Below, piece by piece: positions 28,283-40,791 of a DNA stretch of 62,528 nucleotides (positions are counted from its first letter, which is position 1; each line of letters opens with the position of its first letter). Below the pieces are notes generated by a model. That model saw only the letters and a list, made by a program, of their open reading frames with translations, did not search any database and was not told the origin of the DNA. The translations under genes and the position numbers were made by a program. Source of the stretch: Stutzerimonas stutzeri (GTDB lineage: Bacteria > Pseudomonadota > Gammaproteobacteria > Pseudomonadales > Pseudomonadaceae); the NCBI RefSeq assembly GCF_024451105.1, contig NZ_JANGEY010000015.1, positions 1-62,528 on the forward strand, in the 5' to 3' direction.

Positions 28283-28882
28283 ATGAGCAAAGATTCCGAG
28301 CTCGACGCCCTGTTCGGCGGCAGTCCCGTCGCCGGCATGGGCAGCAGCGATCGGTCCGCCGGGCTGATCGCCTCCGACGGCGGCGCGCGCGCGGCGGACG
28401 AGTCCGACCTGCCGCGCGCCTGGCAGGTGCTGGAGCAGGTGATGGATCCGGAGGTGCCGGTGGTCAGCGTGATCGACCTCGGCATCATCCGCGACGTCGC
28501 CTGGGTCGACGGCCACCTTTCGGTTGCCGTCACCCCGACCTACTCCGGCTGCCCGGCCACCGAGCTGATCGAGAACGAGGTTTGCAAGGCCCTGGAGCGC
28601 GCCGGCTTCCGCGCGCCGCGCATCGAGCGCCGCCTGGCGCCGGCCTGGACCACCGACTGGATCAGCGAGCAGGGCCGCGAGCGCCTGCGCGTGTACGGCA
28701 TCGCCCCGCCGGCCGGCAGCAGCAGCAAGCGCAGCCTGCTCGGCGAGAAGGACGAGATCAGCTGCCCGCACTGCGGCAGCCACGACACCGAGGTGGTCAG
28801 CCAGTTCGGCTCCACGGCCTGCAAGGCCCTGTACCGTTGCCGCTCCTGCCTGGAGCCCTTCGACTATTTCAAGTGCATCTGA
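28283..28882 (+). CDS. paaD: PaaD, Fe-S or metal assembly factor of the epoxidase
   Basis: The 199-residue protein has a MIP18/DUF59 domain (DPEVPVVSVIDLGIIRDV, TPTYSGCPATELI) at ~55-135 and a C-terminal zinc-ribbon-like part (CPHCGSHDTEVVSQFGSTACK, then CRSC). Residues 1-50 are a longer and less conserved leader than in E. coli PaaD. PaaD is needed for epoxidase activity, probably by maturing its metal centres. GGAGGAG precedes the chosen ATG. Confidence 0.9.
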   Translation: MSKDSELDALFGGSPVAGMGSSDRSAGLIASDGGARAADESDLPRAWQVLEQVMDPEVPVVSVIDLGIIRDVAWVDGHLSVAVTPTYSGCPATELIENEVCKALERAGFRAPRIERRLAPAWTTDWISEQGRERLRVYGIAPPAGSSSKRSLLGEKDEISCPHCGSHDTEVVSQFGSTACKALYRCRSCLEPFDYFKCI

Positions 28883-28925
28883 ACGGCTCGCCCACCGCCG
28901 CGACGCGGGCCTGGAGAATAACAAG

Positions 28926-30011
28926 ATGAGCAAGTTCCATACGCTGACCATCCGCGAAGTGCGCCCGGAGACCCGCGACACCGTGTCGGTGGCCTTCGCC
29001 GTCCCGGCCGAACTCAAGGACAGCTTCCACTACACCCAGGGCCAGCACCTGGTGATGCGCACCCAGATCGACGGCGAGGAAGTGCGCCGCACCTACTCGA
29101 TCTGCAGCGCGGTGAGCGAGGACGACCTGCGCGTGGCGATCAAGCGCGTGGACGGCGGCCTGTTCTCCAACTTCGCCAACGACCAGCTCAAGGCCGGCGC
29201 GACCCTGGAAGTGATGCCGCCGGCCGGCCACTTCTCCATCCCGCTGGATCCGGCGCGCGCCGGCAACTACCTGGCGGTGGCCGCCGGCAGCGGCATCACG
29301 CCGATCATGTCGATCGTCAAGACCACCCTGGAGGTCGAGCCGGACAGCCGCTTCACCCTGATCTACGGCAACCGCTCCAGCGCCAGCACCATCTTCCGCG
29401 AGCAGCTCGAGGACCTGAAGAACCAGTACCTCGACCGCCTCAACCTGATCTTCGTGTTCAGCCGCGAGCAGCAGGACATCGACCTGTACAACGGCCGTAT
29501 CGACGCCGCCAAGTGCGACGCGCTGTTCTCCCGCTGGCTGGACGTGCCGAACCTCGACGCCGCCTTCATCTGCGGCCCGGTGGAGATGACCGAGTGCGTG
29601 CGCGACGCCCTGCGCCGCCACGACCTGATCAACGAGCGCATCCACTTCGAGCTGTTCACCGCCGGCACCCCGGGCGCCGCTGCCGAGAAGCGCGCCGCCC
29701 GCGAGGCCGCCGCCAAGACCTCCGGCGCGGTCAGCCACGTCACCGTGACCAGCGACGGCCGCAGCATGAGCTTCGACCTGACGCGCAACACCCAGAGCCT
29801 GCTCGACGCCGGCAACGCCCACGGCATGGAGCTGCCCTACTCGTGCAAGGCCGGCGTGTGCTCGACCTGCAAGTGCAAGGTGGTCAAGGGCGAGGTGGAG
29901 ATGGACGCCAACTTCGCCCTGGAGGACTACGAGGTGGCCGCCGGCTACGTGCTGTCCTGCCAGGCCTTCCCGGTCAGCGACGAGGTTGTGCTGGACTTCG
30001 ACCAGCTCTGA
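28926..30011 (+). CDS. paaE: PaaE, NADPH-dependent reductase of the epoxidase
   Basis: The 361-residue iron-sulfur flavoprotein supplies electrons to PaaA. It contains an FAD domain (RRTYSICSAV), a nucleotide domain (VAAGSGITPIMSIVKTTL), and a C-terminal plant-type 2Fe-2S ferredoxin domain (ELPYSCKAGVCSTCKCKVVKG and LSCQ). All four cluster cysteines are present. It starts 44 bases after paaD. Confidence 0.95.
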   Translation: MSKFHTLTIREVRPETRDTVSVAFAVPAELKDSFHYTQGQHLVMRTQIDGEEVRRTYSICSAVSEDDLRVAIKRVDGGLFSNFANDQLKAGATLEVMPPAGHFSIPLDPARAGNYLAVAAGSGITPIMSIVKTTLEVEPDSRFTLIYGNRSSASTIFREQLEDLKNQYLDRLNLIFVFSREQQDIDLYNGRIDAAKCDALFSRWLDVPNLDAAFICGPVEMTECVRDALRRHDLINERIHFELFTAGTPGAAAEKRAAREAAAKTSGAVSHVTVTSDGRSMSFDLTRNTQSLLDAGNAHGMELPYSCKAGVCSTCKCKVVKGEVEMDANFALEDYEVAAGYVLSCQAFPVSDEVVLDFDQL

Positions 30012-30023
30012 TTCCTCGTCTAC

Positions 30024-30083
30024 CCCTGCGGCGCCGGCTTGGCGCCGCGGGACAGAACAATCACGGGCGGCCATGACCGCCCG
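30024..30083 (+). other. Two hairpins between paaE and paaZ
   Basis: One stem pairs about 30024-30034 with 30040-30050 (GCGGCGCC/GGCGCCGC core). A second pairs ACGGGCGG with CCGCCCGT at about 30063-30084. Neither has a long U-tail. They may reduce read-through into paaZ or stabilise the paaABCDE transcript. Confidence 0.45.
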
Positions 30084-30110
30084 TTCTGCCTTGCTTCGGG
30101 AGATTCCCTG

Positions 30111-32147
30111 ATGACCACCCTGCAAAGCTTCATCGGCGGCCGCTGGATCGGCGCCGACGCCGCCCAGGCGCTGAAGAGCGCCATCGACGGCCAGATCGTC
30201 GCCCACACCCACGCCGACAAGCTCGACTTCGCCGAGGCGGTCAGCTTCGCCCGCCAGAGCGGTACTCCGGCGCTGCTGAAGCTCGATTTCCAGAGCCGCG
30301 CGCAGATCCTCAAGGCGCTCGGCAAGTACCTGATGGAGCGCAAGGAGCAGCTCTACGCGATCAGCCACCACAGCGGCGCGACCCGCATGGACAGCTGGAT
30401 CGACATCGAGGGCGGCGCCGGCACCCTGTTCGCCTACGCCAGCATGGGTACTCGCGAGCTGCCCTCCGGCAACCTGGTCCACGAAGGCCCGGCCATCCCG
30501 CTGGGCAAGCAGAACCACTTCGCCGGCACCCACATCCTGGTGCCGCGCGGCGGCCTGGCCGTGCACATCAACGCCTTCAACTTCCCGATCTGGGGCATGC
30601 TCGAGAAGTTCGCGCCGACCTTCCTCGCCGGCATGCCGTGCATCGTCAAGCCGGCCACCGCCACCAGCTACGTCACCGAGGCCTGCGTGCGCCTGATGCA
30701 CGAATCCGGCCTGCTGCCGGCGGGCAGCCTGCAGCTGATCGTCGGCAGCACCGGCGACCTGCTCGACCGTCTGGAAGGCCCGGACGTGGTGACCTTCACC
30801 GGCTCGGCCGACACCGCCGCCAAGCTGCGCGTGCACCCCAACCTGATCCGCAACTCGATCCCGTTCAACGCCGAGGCCGACTCGCTGAACTGCGCGATCC
30901 TCGCCCCGGACGTGACCCCGGACGACGAGGAGTTCGAGCTGTTCGTCAAGGAAGTCGCCCGCGAGATGACGGTCAAGGCCGGCCAGAAGTGCACCGCGAT
31001 CCGCCGCATCATCGTCCCGGAGAACCGTCTCGACGCCGTCGCCGAGCGCCTGGCCGCGCGCCTGGCCAAGGTGGTGGTCGGCGACCCGAGCAAGGACGGC
31101 GTGAAGATGGGCGCGCTGGCCTCGCACGACCAGCTGGAGGACGTCTCCGGCCGCGTCGACGCCCTGCTGGCCAGCAGCGAGCTGCTGTTCCGCGGCGAGG
31201 CGCAGTTCGTCGGTGACCAGGTCGCCGAGGGCGCGTTCTTCGCCCCGACCCTGCTCAAGAGCCGCGACCCGCATGCCGCCGGCGGCGCCCACGACATCGA
31301 GGCCTTCGGCCCGGTCAGCACCCTGATGGGCTACGCCGAGATCGACGAGGCGCTGGCCCTTGCCGCGCGCGGCAAGGGCAGTCTGGTGTCCACCCTGGTC
31401 ACCCGCGACCCGCGCGTCGCCGCGAAGGTGGTGCCGGCCGCCGCCGCCTGGCACGGCCGCGTGCACGTGCTGGACGCCGAGGCCGCCAAGGAATCCACCG
31501 GCCACGGCTCGCCGCTGCCGATGCTCAAGCACGGCGGCCCCGGCCGCGCCGGCGGCGGCGAGGAGCTGGGCGGCATCCGCGCGGTCAAGCACTACCTGCA
31601 GCGCACCGCGGTGCAGGGTTCGCCGACCATGCTCAGCGCCATCACCGGCGAGTACGTGCGCGGCGCCAAGGTCATCGAGACCGAGGTGCACCCGTTCCGT
31701 CGCCACTTCGAGGACCTGCAGATCGGCGAGTCGCTGCTGACCCACCGCCGCACCGTCACCGAGGCCGACCTGGTCAACTTCGGCTGCCTGTCGGGCGATC
31801 ACTTCTACATGCACTTCGACGAGATCGCCGCCAAGGAATCGCAGTTCGGCAAGCGCATCGCCCACGGCTACTTCGTGCTGTCGGCCGCCGCCGGCCTGTT
31901 CGTCTCCCCCGGCGTCGGCCCGGTGCTGGCCAACTACGGCCTCGACACCCTGCGCTTCGTCAACCCGGTGGGCATCGGCGACACCATCCAGGCGCGCCTG
32001 ACCTGCAAGCGCAAGATCGACCAGGGCAAGCAGTCCAGCCTCGGCACCCCGCAGGGCGTGGTGGCCTGGGACGTGGAAGTCACCAACCAGAACGGCGAGC
32101 TGGTGGCCAGCTACGACATCCTGACCCTGGTGGCCAAGCGCGGCTGA
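30111..32147 (+). CDS. paaZ: PaaZ bifunctional oxepin-CoA hydrolase / aldehyde dehydrogenase
   Basis: This 678-residue fusion opens the oxepin-CoA ring through its C-terminal MaoC-like (R)-hydratase domain (~535-675; NFGCLSGDHFYMHFDE, GKRIAHGYFVLSAAAGLF). It then oxidises the resulting aldehyde with its N-terminal NADP aldehyde dehydrogenase domain (AFNFPIWGMLEKFAP, TFTGSADTAAKLR, catalytic Cys in KAGQKCTAIRR). Both active sites look intact. The ATG at 30111 follows GGGAGA. Some Pseudomonas papers call it PaaL or PhaL. Confidence 0.95.
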   Translation: MTTLQSFIGGRWIGADAAQALKSAIDGQIVAHTHADKLDFAEAVSFARQSGTPALLKLDFQSRAQILKALGKYLMERKEQLYAISHHSGATRMDSWIDIEGGAGTLFAYASMGTRELPSGNLVHEGPAIPLGKQNHFAGTHILVPRGGLAVHINAFNFPIWGMLEKFAPTFLAGMPCIVKPATATSYVTEACVRLMHESGLLPAGSLQLIVGSTGDLLDRLEGPDVVTFTGSADTAAKLRVHPNLIRNSIPFNAEADSLNCAILAPDVTPDDEEFELFVKEVAREMTVKAGQKCTAIRRIIVPENRLDAVAERLAARLAKVVVGDPSKDGVKMGALASHDQLEDVSGRVDALLASSELLFRGEAQFVGDQVAEGAFFAPTLLKSRDPHAAGGAHDIEAFGPVSTLMGYAEIDEALALAARGKGSLVSTLVTRDPRVAAKVVPAAAAWHGRVHVLDAEAAKESTGHGSPLPMLKHGGPGRAGGGEELGGIRAVKHYLQRTAVQGSPTMLSAITGEYVRGAKVIETEVHPFRRHFEDLQIGESLLTHRRTVTEADLVNFGCLSGDHFYMHFDEIAAKESQFGKRIAHGYFVLSAAAGLFVSPGVGPVLANYGLDTLRFVNPVGIGDTIQARLTCKRKIDQGKQSSLGTPQGVVAWDVEVTNQNGELVASYDILTLVAKRG

Positions 32148-32379
32148 GCCTCCGCAATACCCCCTTCTCCCCACCCGGGAGAAGGCCGGGCGGTAGGGAG
32201 TCCCTCCGCCCAACCCGCAGGACGGTTTGCGGCGCGGCCCAGGGCCGGCGCTCCGCCACAAGCGGGGCCCGTCCCTCGGCCCGCCCCAAGCCCCTCGCGC
32301 CGCCCCGCGGCGGCGCGTCAGTTGGACTCCGGATTCTGTGTTCTCGCCGGCCTCGCGCCGGCGTCTTTTTGTCCGCGCT

Positions 32380-32736
32380 TCAGGGCCTCAGCCAGTCCAG
32401 CGCGAACGCCAGCCCGACCACCACGGCGATGCCGCTGGCGACCAGCACCGCGCCGGCGGCGATGTCCTTGGCCGCGCCGATCTCCGGATGCTCATCGGGA
32501 TGCAGGTGGTCGCTAAGCGCCTCCAGCGCGCTGTTGACCAGTTCGGCGACCAGCACCAGGCCCACCGCCAGCGCCAGCAGCGCCCACCACAGCGGCGCCG
32601 GGCGGGCCGCCAGCAGCACCGCCAGCACCGCCGCCGTGGCCAGCAGATGGCTGCGCAGGCTGCCCTCGCGCTGCACCGCCAGGCGCAGGCCGTGCAGGGC
32701 GAAGCCCAGACGCCTGACGAACGGCTGTCCCTTCAT
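32380..32736 (-). CDS. dgkA: Diacylglycerol kinase DgkA
   Basis: The 118-residue, three-helix membrane kinase phosphorylates diacylglycerol released during membrane-derived oligosaccharide synthesis. The signature AELVNSALEALSDHLHPDEHPEIGAAKDIAAGAVL carries the catalytic Glu and the Mg-binding ENSA-type motif. The chosen ATG (32734-32736) follows GGAGAGGG and gives the standard length. Confidence 0.92.
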   Translation of the reverse strand: MKGQPFVRRLGFALHGLRLAVQREGSLRSHLLATAAVLAVLLAARPAPLWWALLALAVGLVLVAELVNSALEALSDHLHPDEHPEIGAAKDIAAGAVLVASGIAVVVGLAFALDWLRP

Positions 32737-32858
32737 TCGCCCTCTCCTTCGCAAGACTCCTGTCATGCAGGGTAGCCAAACCACCCTCGACCGACCCCAT
32801 TGCCAGTTACCGACCTTTGCGCCGAAGCTGGAGCATCCCGCAGATGAGGAGCCCCGCC

Positions 32859-33224
32859 ATGAAGATCCAGCAGATCGTCGACTTCGCCCAGGCCAGCACC
32901 CCCACCGAGCACTACCGCCCGGCGGCGGAAAAGGTGCTCGCCGGCGACCCCGAGCAGAGCGTGCGCAACCACTACGCCAGTCCCTGCGGCCAGTTCAGCG
33001 CCGGCGTCTGGGAAGGCGCCATCGGCCAGTGGCAAGTCGACTACAGCGAACACGAATACTGCGAGATCCTCCAGGGCGTGTCGGTGCTGCGCGACCGGCA
33101 CGGCAACGCCAAGACCGTGCGCGCCGGCGACCGCTTCGTCATCCCGGCCGGCTTCTCCGGCACCTGGGAGGTGCTGGAACCGTGCCGCAAGGTGTACGTG
33201 ATCTTCGAGCCGGCCAAGGGCTGA
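32859..33224 (+). CDS. Small cupin-domain protein
   Basis: The 121-residue single cupin resembles the DUF861 / ureidoglycine-aminohydrolase-like group (GVWEGAIGQWQVDYSEHEYCEILQG, RAGDRFVIPAGFSGTWEVLEPCRKVYVI). The metal-site histidines of motif 1 are partly replaced (SEHEYCE keeps one His and a Glu), so catalytic function is uncertain. GAGGAG precedes the ATG. It is divergent from dgkA and sits 7 bases before archease, so it may share that transcript. Confidence 0.72.
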   Translation: MKIQQIVDFAQASTPTEHYRPAAEKVLAGDPEQSVRNHYASPCGQFSAGVWEGAIGQWQVDYSEHEYCEILQGVSVLRDRHGNAKTVRAGDRFVIPAGFSGTWEVLEPCRKVYVIFEPAKG

Positions 33225-33231
33225 ACCGCCC

Positions 33232-33645
33232 ATGCCCTGGCAAACCTTCCCCCACGAAGCCGACATCGGCGTGCGCGGCAGCGGCGCCACGCCGGAGGAG
33301 GCGTTCGCCGGCGCGGCGCTGGCGCTGACCTCGGCGATCTGCGATCCGGCCACGGTGGCGTCGCATACGGCGGTGCAGATCGATTGTGATGCGCCGGATC
33401 TGGAACTGCTGCTGGTCGACTGGCTCAACGCGCTGATCTACCGCATGGCCACCCGCCACCTGCTGTTCTCGCGTTTCGAGCTGAAGATCGACGGCACCCG
33501 CCTGCACGCCCACGCCTGGGGCGAGCCAGTCGACGTGGCGCGCCACCAGCCGGCGGCGGAGGCCAAGGGGGTGTCGTTCTGCGAGCTGAAGGTCGCGCAG
33601 CAGGCGGACGGCAGCTGGCTGGCGCAGGCGGTGGTCGACGTCTGA
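33232..33645 (+). CDS. Archease, RtcB cofactor
   Basis: The 137-residue SHS2-fold protein has the diagnostic start FPHEADIGVRGSGATPEEAFAGAA, with the conserved Asp that binds metal, then LLVDWLNALIYRMATRHLLFSRF and the closing LKVAQQADGSWLAQAVVDV. Archease accelerates guanylylation of the RNA ligase RtcB and allows multiple turnover. The rtcB gene lies 7 kb downstream on the same strand, at the far end of the same gene run. The GroEL gene follows after 110 bases. Confidence 0.9.
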   Translation: MPWQTFPHEADIGVRGSGATPEEAFAGAALALTSAICDPATVASHTAVQIDCDAPDLELLLVDWLNALIYRMATRHLLFSRFELKIDGTRLHAHAWGEPVDVARHQPAAEAKGVSFCELKVAQQADGSWLAQAVVDV

Positions 33646-33755
33646 ACGGTCCGGCGAACTCCCTTCCCCCTCGCTACGCTGAAAGGACTCCGGCGGCGGC
33701 CTGATCCTGCGCAGGGCGTGGCTGCCGCCCCCCAATCCCGAGGGAGGGCCGCCCC

Positions 33756-35381
<1,626 letters not shown>

Positions 35382-35385
35382 CGCC

Positions 35386-37142
<1,757 letters not shown>

Positions 37143-37146
<4 letters not shown>

Positions 37147-38126
37147 GTTCGGTGCCCTACCCGGCCGAGTTCGCCGTGACCCTGCTGCGCGACATGCTGC
37201 GCATCCGCCGGATGGAAGAGCGCTGCGCCGAGCTGTACGGCGCGGGCAAGATCCGCGGCTTCCTGCACCTGTACATCGGCGAGGAGGCGGTGGCCACCGG
37301 CGCGCTGCACGCCCTGGAGCCCGACGACGCCGTGGTCGCCACCTACCGCGAGCACGGCCACGCGCTGCTGCGCGGCACGCCGATGACCGCGATCATGGCC
37401 GAGATGTACGGCAAACTGGAGGGCTGCTGCCGCGGCCGCGGCGGCTCCATGCACCTGTTCGACGCCGCCCGGCGCTTCTTCGGCGGCAACGCCATCGTCG
37501 GCGGCGGCATCCCGCTGGCGGTCGGCCTGGCGCTGGCCGAGCGCCTGCAGGGCGGCAAGCGCATCACCGCCTGCTTCTTCGGCGAGGGCGCGCTGGCCGA
37601 GGGCGCCGCCGCCGAGTCGCTCAACCTCGCCGCGCTGTGGCAGCTGCCGGTGCTGTTCTGCTGCGAGAACAACTACTACGCCATGGGCACCGCGCTGGCC
37701 CGCTCGCAGGCGCAGACCGACCTGTGCGCCAAGGCCGAAGCGTTCAAGGTGCCGGCCCGCGCGGTGGACGGCATGGATGTGGTCGCCGTGCAGCAGGCCA
37801 CCCGCCTGGCCGCCAAGCAGGTGCGCGCCGGCCACGGCCCGGTGTTCCTCGAGTACCAGACCTACCGCTTCCGCGCCCACTCGATGTTCGATCCCGAGCT
37901 GTACCGCGACAAGGCCGAGGTGGAGGCCTGGCGGCAGCGCGACCCGATCAAGGGCTACCGCGCGCGCCTGATCGCCGATGGGGTGCTCGACGCCGCCGGC
38001 GTGGCGGCGCTGGAAGCCGAGGCGGCGGCCGAGGTGGAGGCCGCGGTGGCCTTCGCCGAGGCCGGCACGCTGGAGCCGCTCGCGGACCTCGAGCGCGACC
38101 TCTACACCTCGGAGCCACGGCCATGA
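37143..38126 (+). CDS. 2-Oxoacid dehydrogenase E1 component, alpha subunit
   Basis: The 327-residue thiamine-diphosphate subunit of a heterotetrameric pyruvate-type dehydrogenase carries [14 protein letters not shown], the [10 protein letters not shown] phosphate loop, and the ThDP/Mg motif [31 protein letters not shown] (GDG replaced by GEG, with the closing NN intact). It is coupled by overlapping stop/start codons to the ligase upstream and to E1 beta downstream. Proteobacteria usually use a single-chain AceE, so this is a second, Gram-positive-style complex. Pyruvate or acetoin is the likeliest substrate. Confidence 0.88.
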
Positions 38127-39100
38127 GCACCATCACCTACCGCGAGGCGCTGCGCCAGGGGCTGCGCGAGGCGCTGGCGCGCGATCCGCGGGTGTTCCTG
38201 ATGGGCGAGGACGTCGGCCGCTACGGCGGCACCTTCGCGGTGAGCAAGGGCCTGCTCGACGAGTTCGGCGAGGAGCGGGTGCGCGACACGCCGCTGTCCG
38301 AGCTGGCCTTCGTCGGCGCCGGCATCGGCGCGGCGCTCGGCGGCCTGCGGCCGATCGTCGAGGTGATGACGGTGAACTTCTGCCTGCTCGCCCTCGACCA
38401 GCTGGTGAACACCGCCGCCACCCTGCGCCACATGTCCGGCGGGCAGTTCTCGGTGCCGCTGGTGGTGCGCATGACCACCGGCGCCGGACGCCAGCTCGCC
38501 GCCCAGCACTCGCACAGCCTGGAGGGCTGGCTGGCGCACATCCCCGGGCTGAAGATCCTCGCCCCGGCCACCCTGGAGGACGCCCGCGGCATGCTCTGGC
38601 CGGCGCTCGAGGACCCCGACCCGGTGCTGCTGTTCGAGCAGGGCGCGCTGTACAACCTCGAGGGCGCGCTGGACGAGGGCGAAGTGGTCGACATCCGCTC
38701 GGCGCGGGTGCGCCGGCCGGGCAGCGACCTGACCCTGATCGCCTACGGCGGCACCCTGACCAAGGCACTGGAGGCCGCCGCGCATCTGGCCGGTGAAGGG
38801 ATATCGGCCGAGGTCATCGACCTGCGCGTGCTGCGCCCGCTGGACGACGCCACCATCATGGAATCGGTGCGCCGCACCCGCCGCGCCCTGGTGGTCGACG
38901 AGGGCTGGCGCAGCGGCAGCCTGGCCGCCGAGATCATCGCGCGCATCGTCGAGCAGGCGTTCTTCGACCTCGACGCCCCGCCGGCGCGGCTGTGCAGCGC
39001 CGAGGTGCCGACGCCCTACGCCAAGCATCTGGAAGACGCGGCGCTGCCGCAGGTACCGGCGATCATCGCGGCGGCGAAGGGTCTGCTGGGCCGGACGTGA
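38123..39100 (+). CDS. 2-Oxoacid dehydrogenase E1 component, beta subunit
   Basis: The 325-residue transketolase-like subunit ([63 protein letters not shown]) completes E1. The start overlaps the alpha-subunit stop. A repeat-rich gap of about 180 bases follows before the E2 gene. Confidence 0.9.
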   Translation: MSTITYREALRQGLREALARDPRVFLMGEDVGRYGGTFAVSKGLLDEFGEERVRDTPLSELAFVGAGIGAALGGLRPIVEVMTVNFCLLALDQLVNTAATLRHMSGGQFSVPLVVRMTTGAGRQLAAQHSHSLEGWLAHIPGLKILAPATLEDARGMLWPALEDPDPVLLFEQGALYNLEGALDEGEVVDIRSARVRRPGSDLTLIAYGGTLTKALEAAAHLAGEGISAEVIDLRVLRPLDDATIMESVRRTRRALVVDEGWRSGSLAAEIIARIVEQAFFDLDAPPARLCSAEVPTPYAKHLEDAALPQVPAIIAAAKGLLGRT

Positions 39101-39103
39101 ACT

Positions 39104-39263
39104 GATCGTGCCCACGCTCCGCGGGCGCAGAGCACCCGGACTTGGGCTTCCACGCCGGAGCGTGGGAGCCATCGAACGACGGAGATGATCGTGCCCACGC
39201 TCTGCGTGGGCATGCCGCCGGGGACGCTCCGCGTCCCGAGGGCGCAGGAGCGTGGGAGCCATC
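39104..39263. repeat. REP-like element, two related units, between E1 beta and E2 genes
   Basis: Two units share GATCGTGCCCACGCTC (39104 and 39187) and CGTGGGAGCCATC (39161 and 39251). Internal palindromes include CCACGCTCTGCGTGGG-type and GGGACGCTCCGCGTCCC-type hairpins. The element matches the one at 25919-26015 and interrupts an otherwise overlapping operon. Confidence 0.8.
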
Positions 39264-39279
39264 ACCCAAAGGGGGACCG

Positions 39280-40458
39280 ATGATCGAATTCAGGATGCCC
39301 GCCCTCGGCGCCGACATGGACGCAGGCACGCTGCTCGAATGGCAGGTCGCCCCGGGCGATGCGGTCAGGCGCGGCCAGGTGGTCGCGGTGGTCGATACCG
39401 CCAAGGCCGCGGTGGAGATCGAGTGCTGGCAGGACGGCACGGTGTTCGAGCTGCTGATCCAGCCCGGCGCCCGGGTGGCGGTGGGCACGCCCATCGCCAC
39501 CCTGCTGGAGGCCGGCGAGTCGCTGGAAACCGCGACTCGCCGGCCGGTCATGCCCTCCGCGCCACAGCCGGCTAAGCCGAAGATACCAGCGCCCGCGCCA
39601 GCCGCCGCTCCGGCAACGGCAGGCCCGAGCAGCCGCCCGCGCATCACCCCCGCCGCGCGCCAGCGCGCCGCCGAGCTGGGCATCGACGCAGCCGCGCTGA
39701 GCGGCACGGGCGCGCAGGGTTCGGTGACCCTGGCCGACGTCGAGGCCGCCGCGGCCGCCAGGCCCGCTGCGCGACCGGCCAGCGCGGCGGAGCGCCACGC
39801 CGCCATGCGCCAGGCCATCGCCGCGGCGATGAGCCGTTCCAAGCGCGAGATCCCGCACTACTACCTGAGCGAGACGGTGCCCATGGCCGCCGCGCTCACC
39901 TGGCTGACCGCGTACAACGCCGAGCTGCCGCCGGAGCGGCGCCTGCTCTCCGGCGTGCTGGTGCTCAAGGCGGTGGCCCTGGCGCTGCGCGACTATCCGC
40001 AGCTCAACGGCCACTGGATCGACGGCGCCTTCCAGCCGGGGCCGGGCATCCACCTCGGCGTGGCGGTGGCGCTGCGCCAGGGCGGGCTGATCGCCCCGGC
40101 ACTGCACGACGTCGCCGCCAAGCCGCTCGACCAACTGATGGCCGAGCTGGGCGATCTGGTGCAGCGCGCGCGCAGCTACTCGCTGCGCAGCTCGGAGCTA
40201 TCCGAGGCCACCCTCACCGTCACCCAGCTCGGCGACCAGGGCGTGGATGGTGTGTTCGGGGTGATCTACCCGCCGCAGGTGGCGCTGGTCGGCGTCGGCC
40301 GCATCGCCGAACGGCCCTGGGTGGCAGACGGCAAGGTGCGCGCTCTGGCCACCGCGCAGTTCAGCCTGGCCGCCGACCACCGCGCCAGCGACGGCCACTA
40401 CGGCGCGCGCTTCCTCGCCGAGGTGCGCCGCCTGCTGCAGGAGCCCGACAGCCTGTGA
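39280..40458 (+). CDS. 2-Oxoacid dehydrogenase E2, dihydrolipoyl acyltransferase
   Basis: The 392-residue core enzyme has one N-terminal lipoyl domain with Lys42 in VDTAKAAVEIE, a Pro/Ala linker (~90-120), a peripheral subunit-binding domain (RITPAARQRAAELGIDAAALSGTG), and a C-terminal acyltransferase domain. Its active site DHRASDG (HxxxDG, His367-Asp371-Gly372) is intact. The ATG at 39280 follows GGGGG and starts exactly at the lipoyl domain; the longer frame upstream is repeat sequence. No E3 gene is nearby, so a housekeeping dihydrolipoamide dehydrogenase would be shared. Confidence 0.9.
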   Translation: MIEFRMPALGADMDAGTLLEWQVAPGDAVRRGQVVAVVDTAKAAVEIECWQDGTVFELLIQPGARVAVGTPIATLLEAGESLETATRRPVMPSAPQPAKPKIPAPAPAAAPATAGPSSRPRITPAARQRAAELGIDAAALSGTGAQGSVTLADVEAAAAARPAARPASAAERHAAMRQAIAAAMSRSKREIPHYYLSETVPMAAALTWLTAYNAELPPERRLLSGVLVLKAVALALRDYPQLNGHWIDGAFQPGPGIHLGVAVALRQGGLIAPALHDVAAKPLDQLMAELGDLVQRARSYSLRSSELSEATLTVTQLGDQGVDGVFGVIYPPQVALVGVGRIAERPWVADGKVRALATAQFSLAADHRASDGHYGARFLAEVRRLLQEPDSL

Positions 40459-40472
40459 GGAGGGAAAGACCG

Positions 40473-40724
40473 ATGGATGACGCCCAGCTGCGCCAGCAAG
40501 TGTTCGCCGCCCTGCAGGGCATCGCCCCGGAGGTCGAGCCCGAGACCCTGCGCGGCGACCGCCCGCTGCGCGACGAGGTCGATCTCGACTCGATGGACTG
40601 GCTGCGCTTCCTTGCCGCCCTGCATCAGCGCCTGGGGGTGAACATCCCCGAGGCCGACTACCAGCAGCTCACCACGCTGGACGTGCTGCTGGCCTATCTG
40701 CGCCGGCACCTGGCCAGCGGATGA
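40473..40724 (+). CDS. Acyl carrier protein
   Basis: The 83-residue acidic four-helix protein carries the phosphopantetheine attachment site at Ser40 in VDLDSMDWLRFL (DSxxxL). GGAGGGAAAG precedes the ATG 14 bases after the E2 stop. It is not part of a fatty-acid synthesis cluster: its neighbours are a 2-oxoacid dehydrogenase and RtcB. It may carry an acyl group delivered by this complex or by the AMP-ligase, but nothing in the sequence shows the partner. Confidence 0.88.
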   Translation: MDDAQLRQQVFAALQGIAPEVEPETLRGDRPLRDEVDLDSMDWLRFLAALHQRLGVNIPEADYQQLTTLDVLLAYLRRHLASG

Positions 40725-40791
40725 CCGGGCCTCCCCGGTCGGGGGGCGCTCGCCTATAGTCAGGCGACGGCTTCCCTGCTGGAGAGCGTCG

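Noticed and set aside
32160..32190. Hairpin after paaZ as a terminator
   Set aside because: The 9-bp stem CCTTCTCCC/GGGAGAAGG is real, but no U-tract follows on the plus strand, so I did not call a terminator.
28869..32261. A 1,130-codon minus-strand open frame opposite paaE and paaZ
   Set aside because: It mirrors two strongly conserved plus-strand enzymes, and its composition (runs of Gly, Val, Gln, His) is typical of antisense translation in high-GC DNA.
39142..39279. N-terminal extension of the E2 gene
   Set aside because: These codons translate REP-like repeat sequence (AGAWEPS repeated), and the lipoyl domain begins right at the ATG at 39280.
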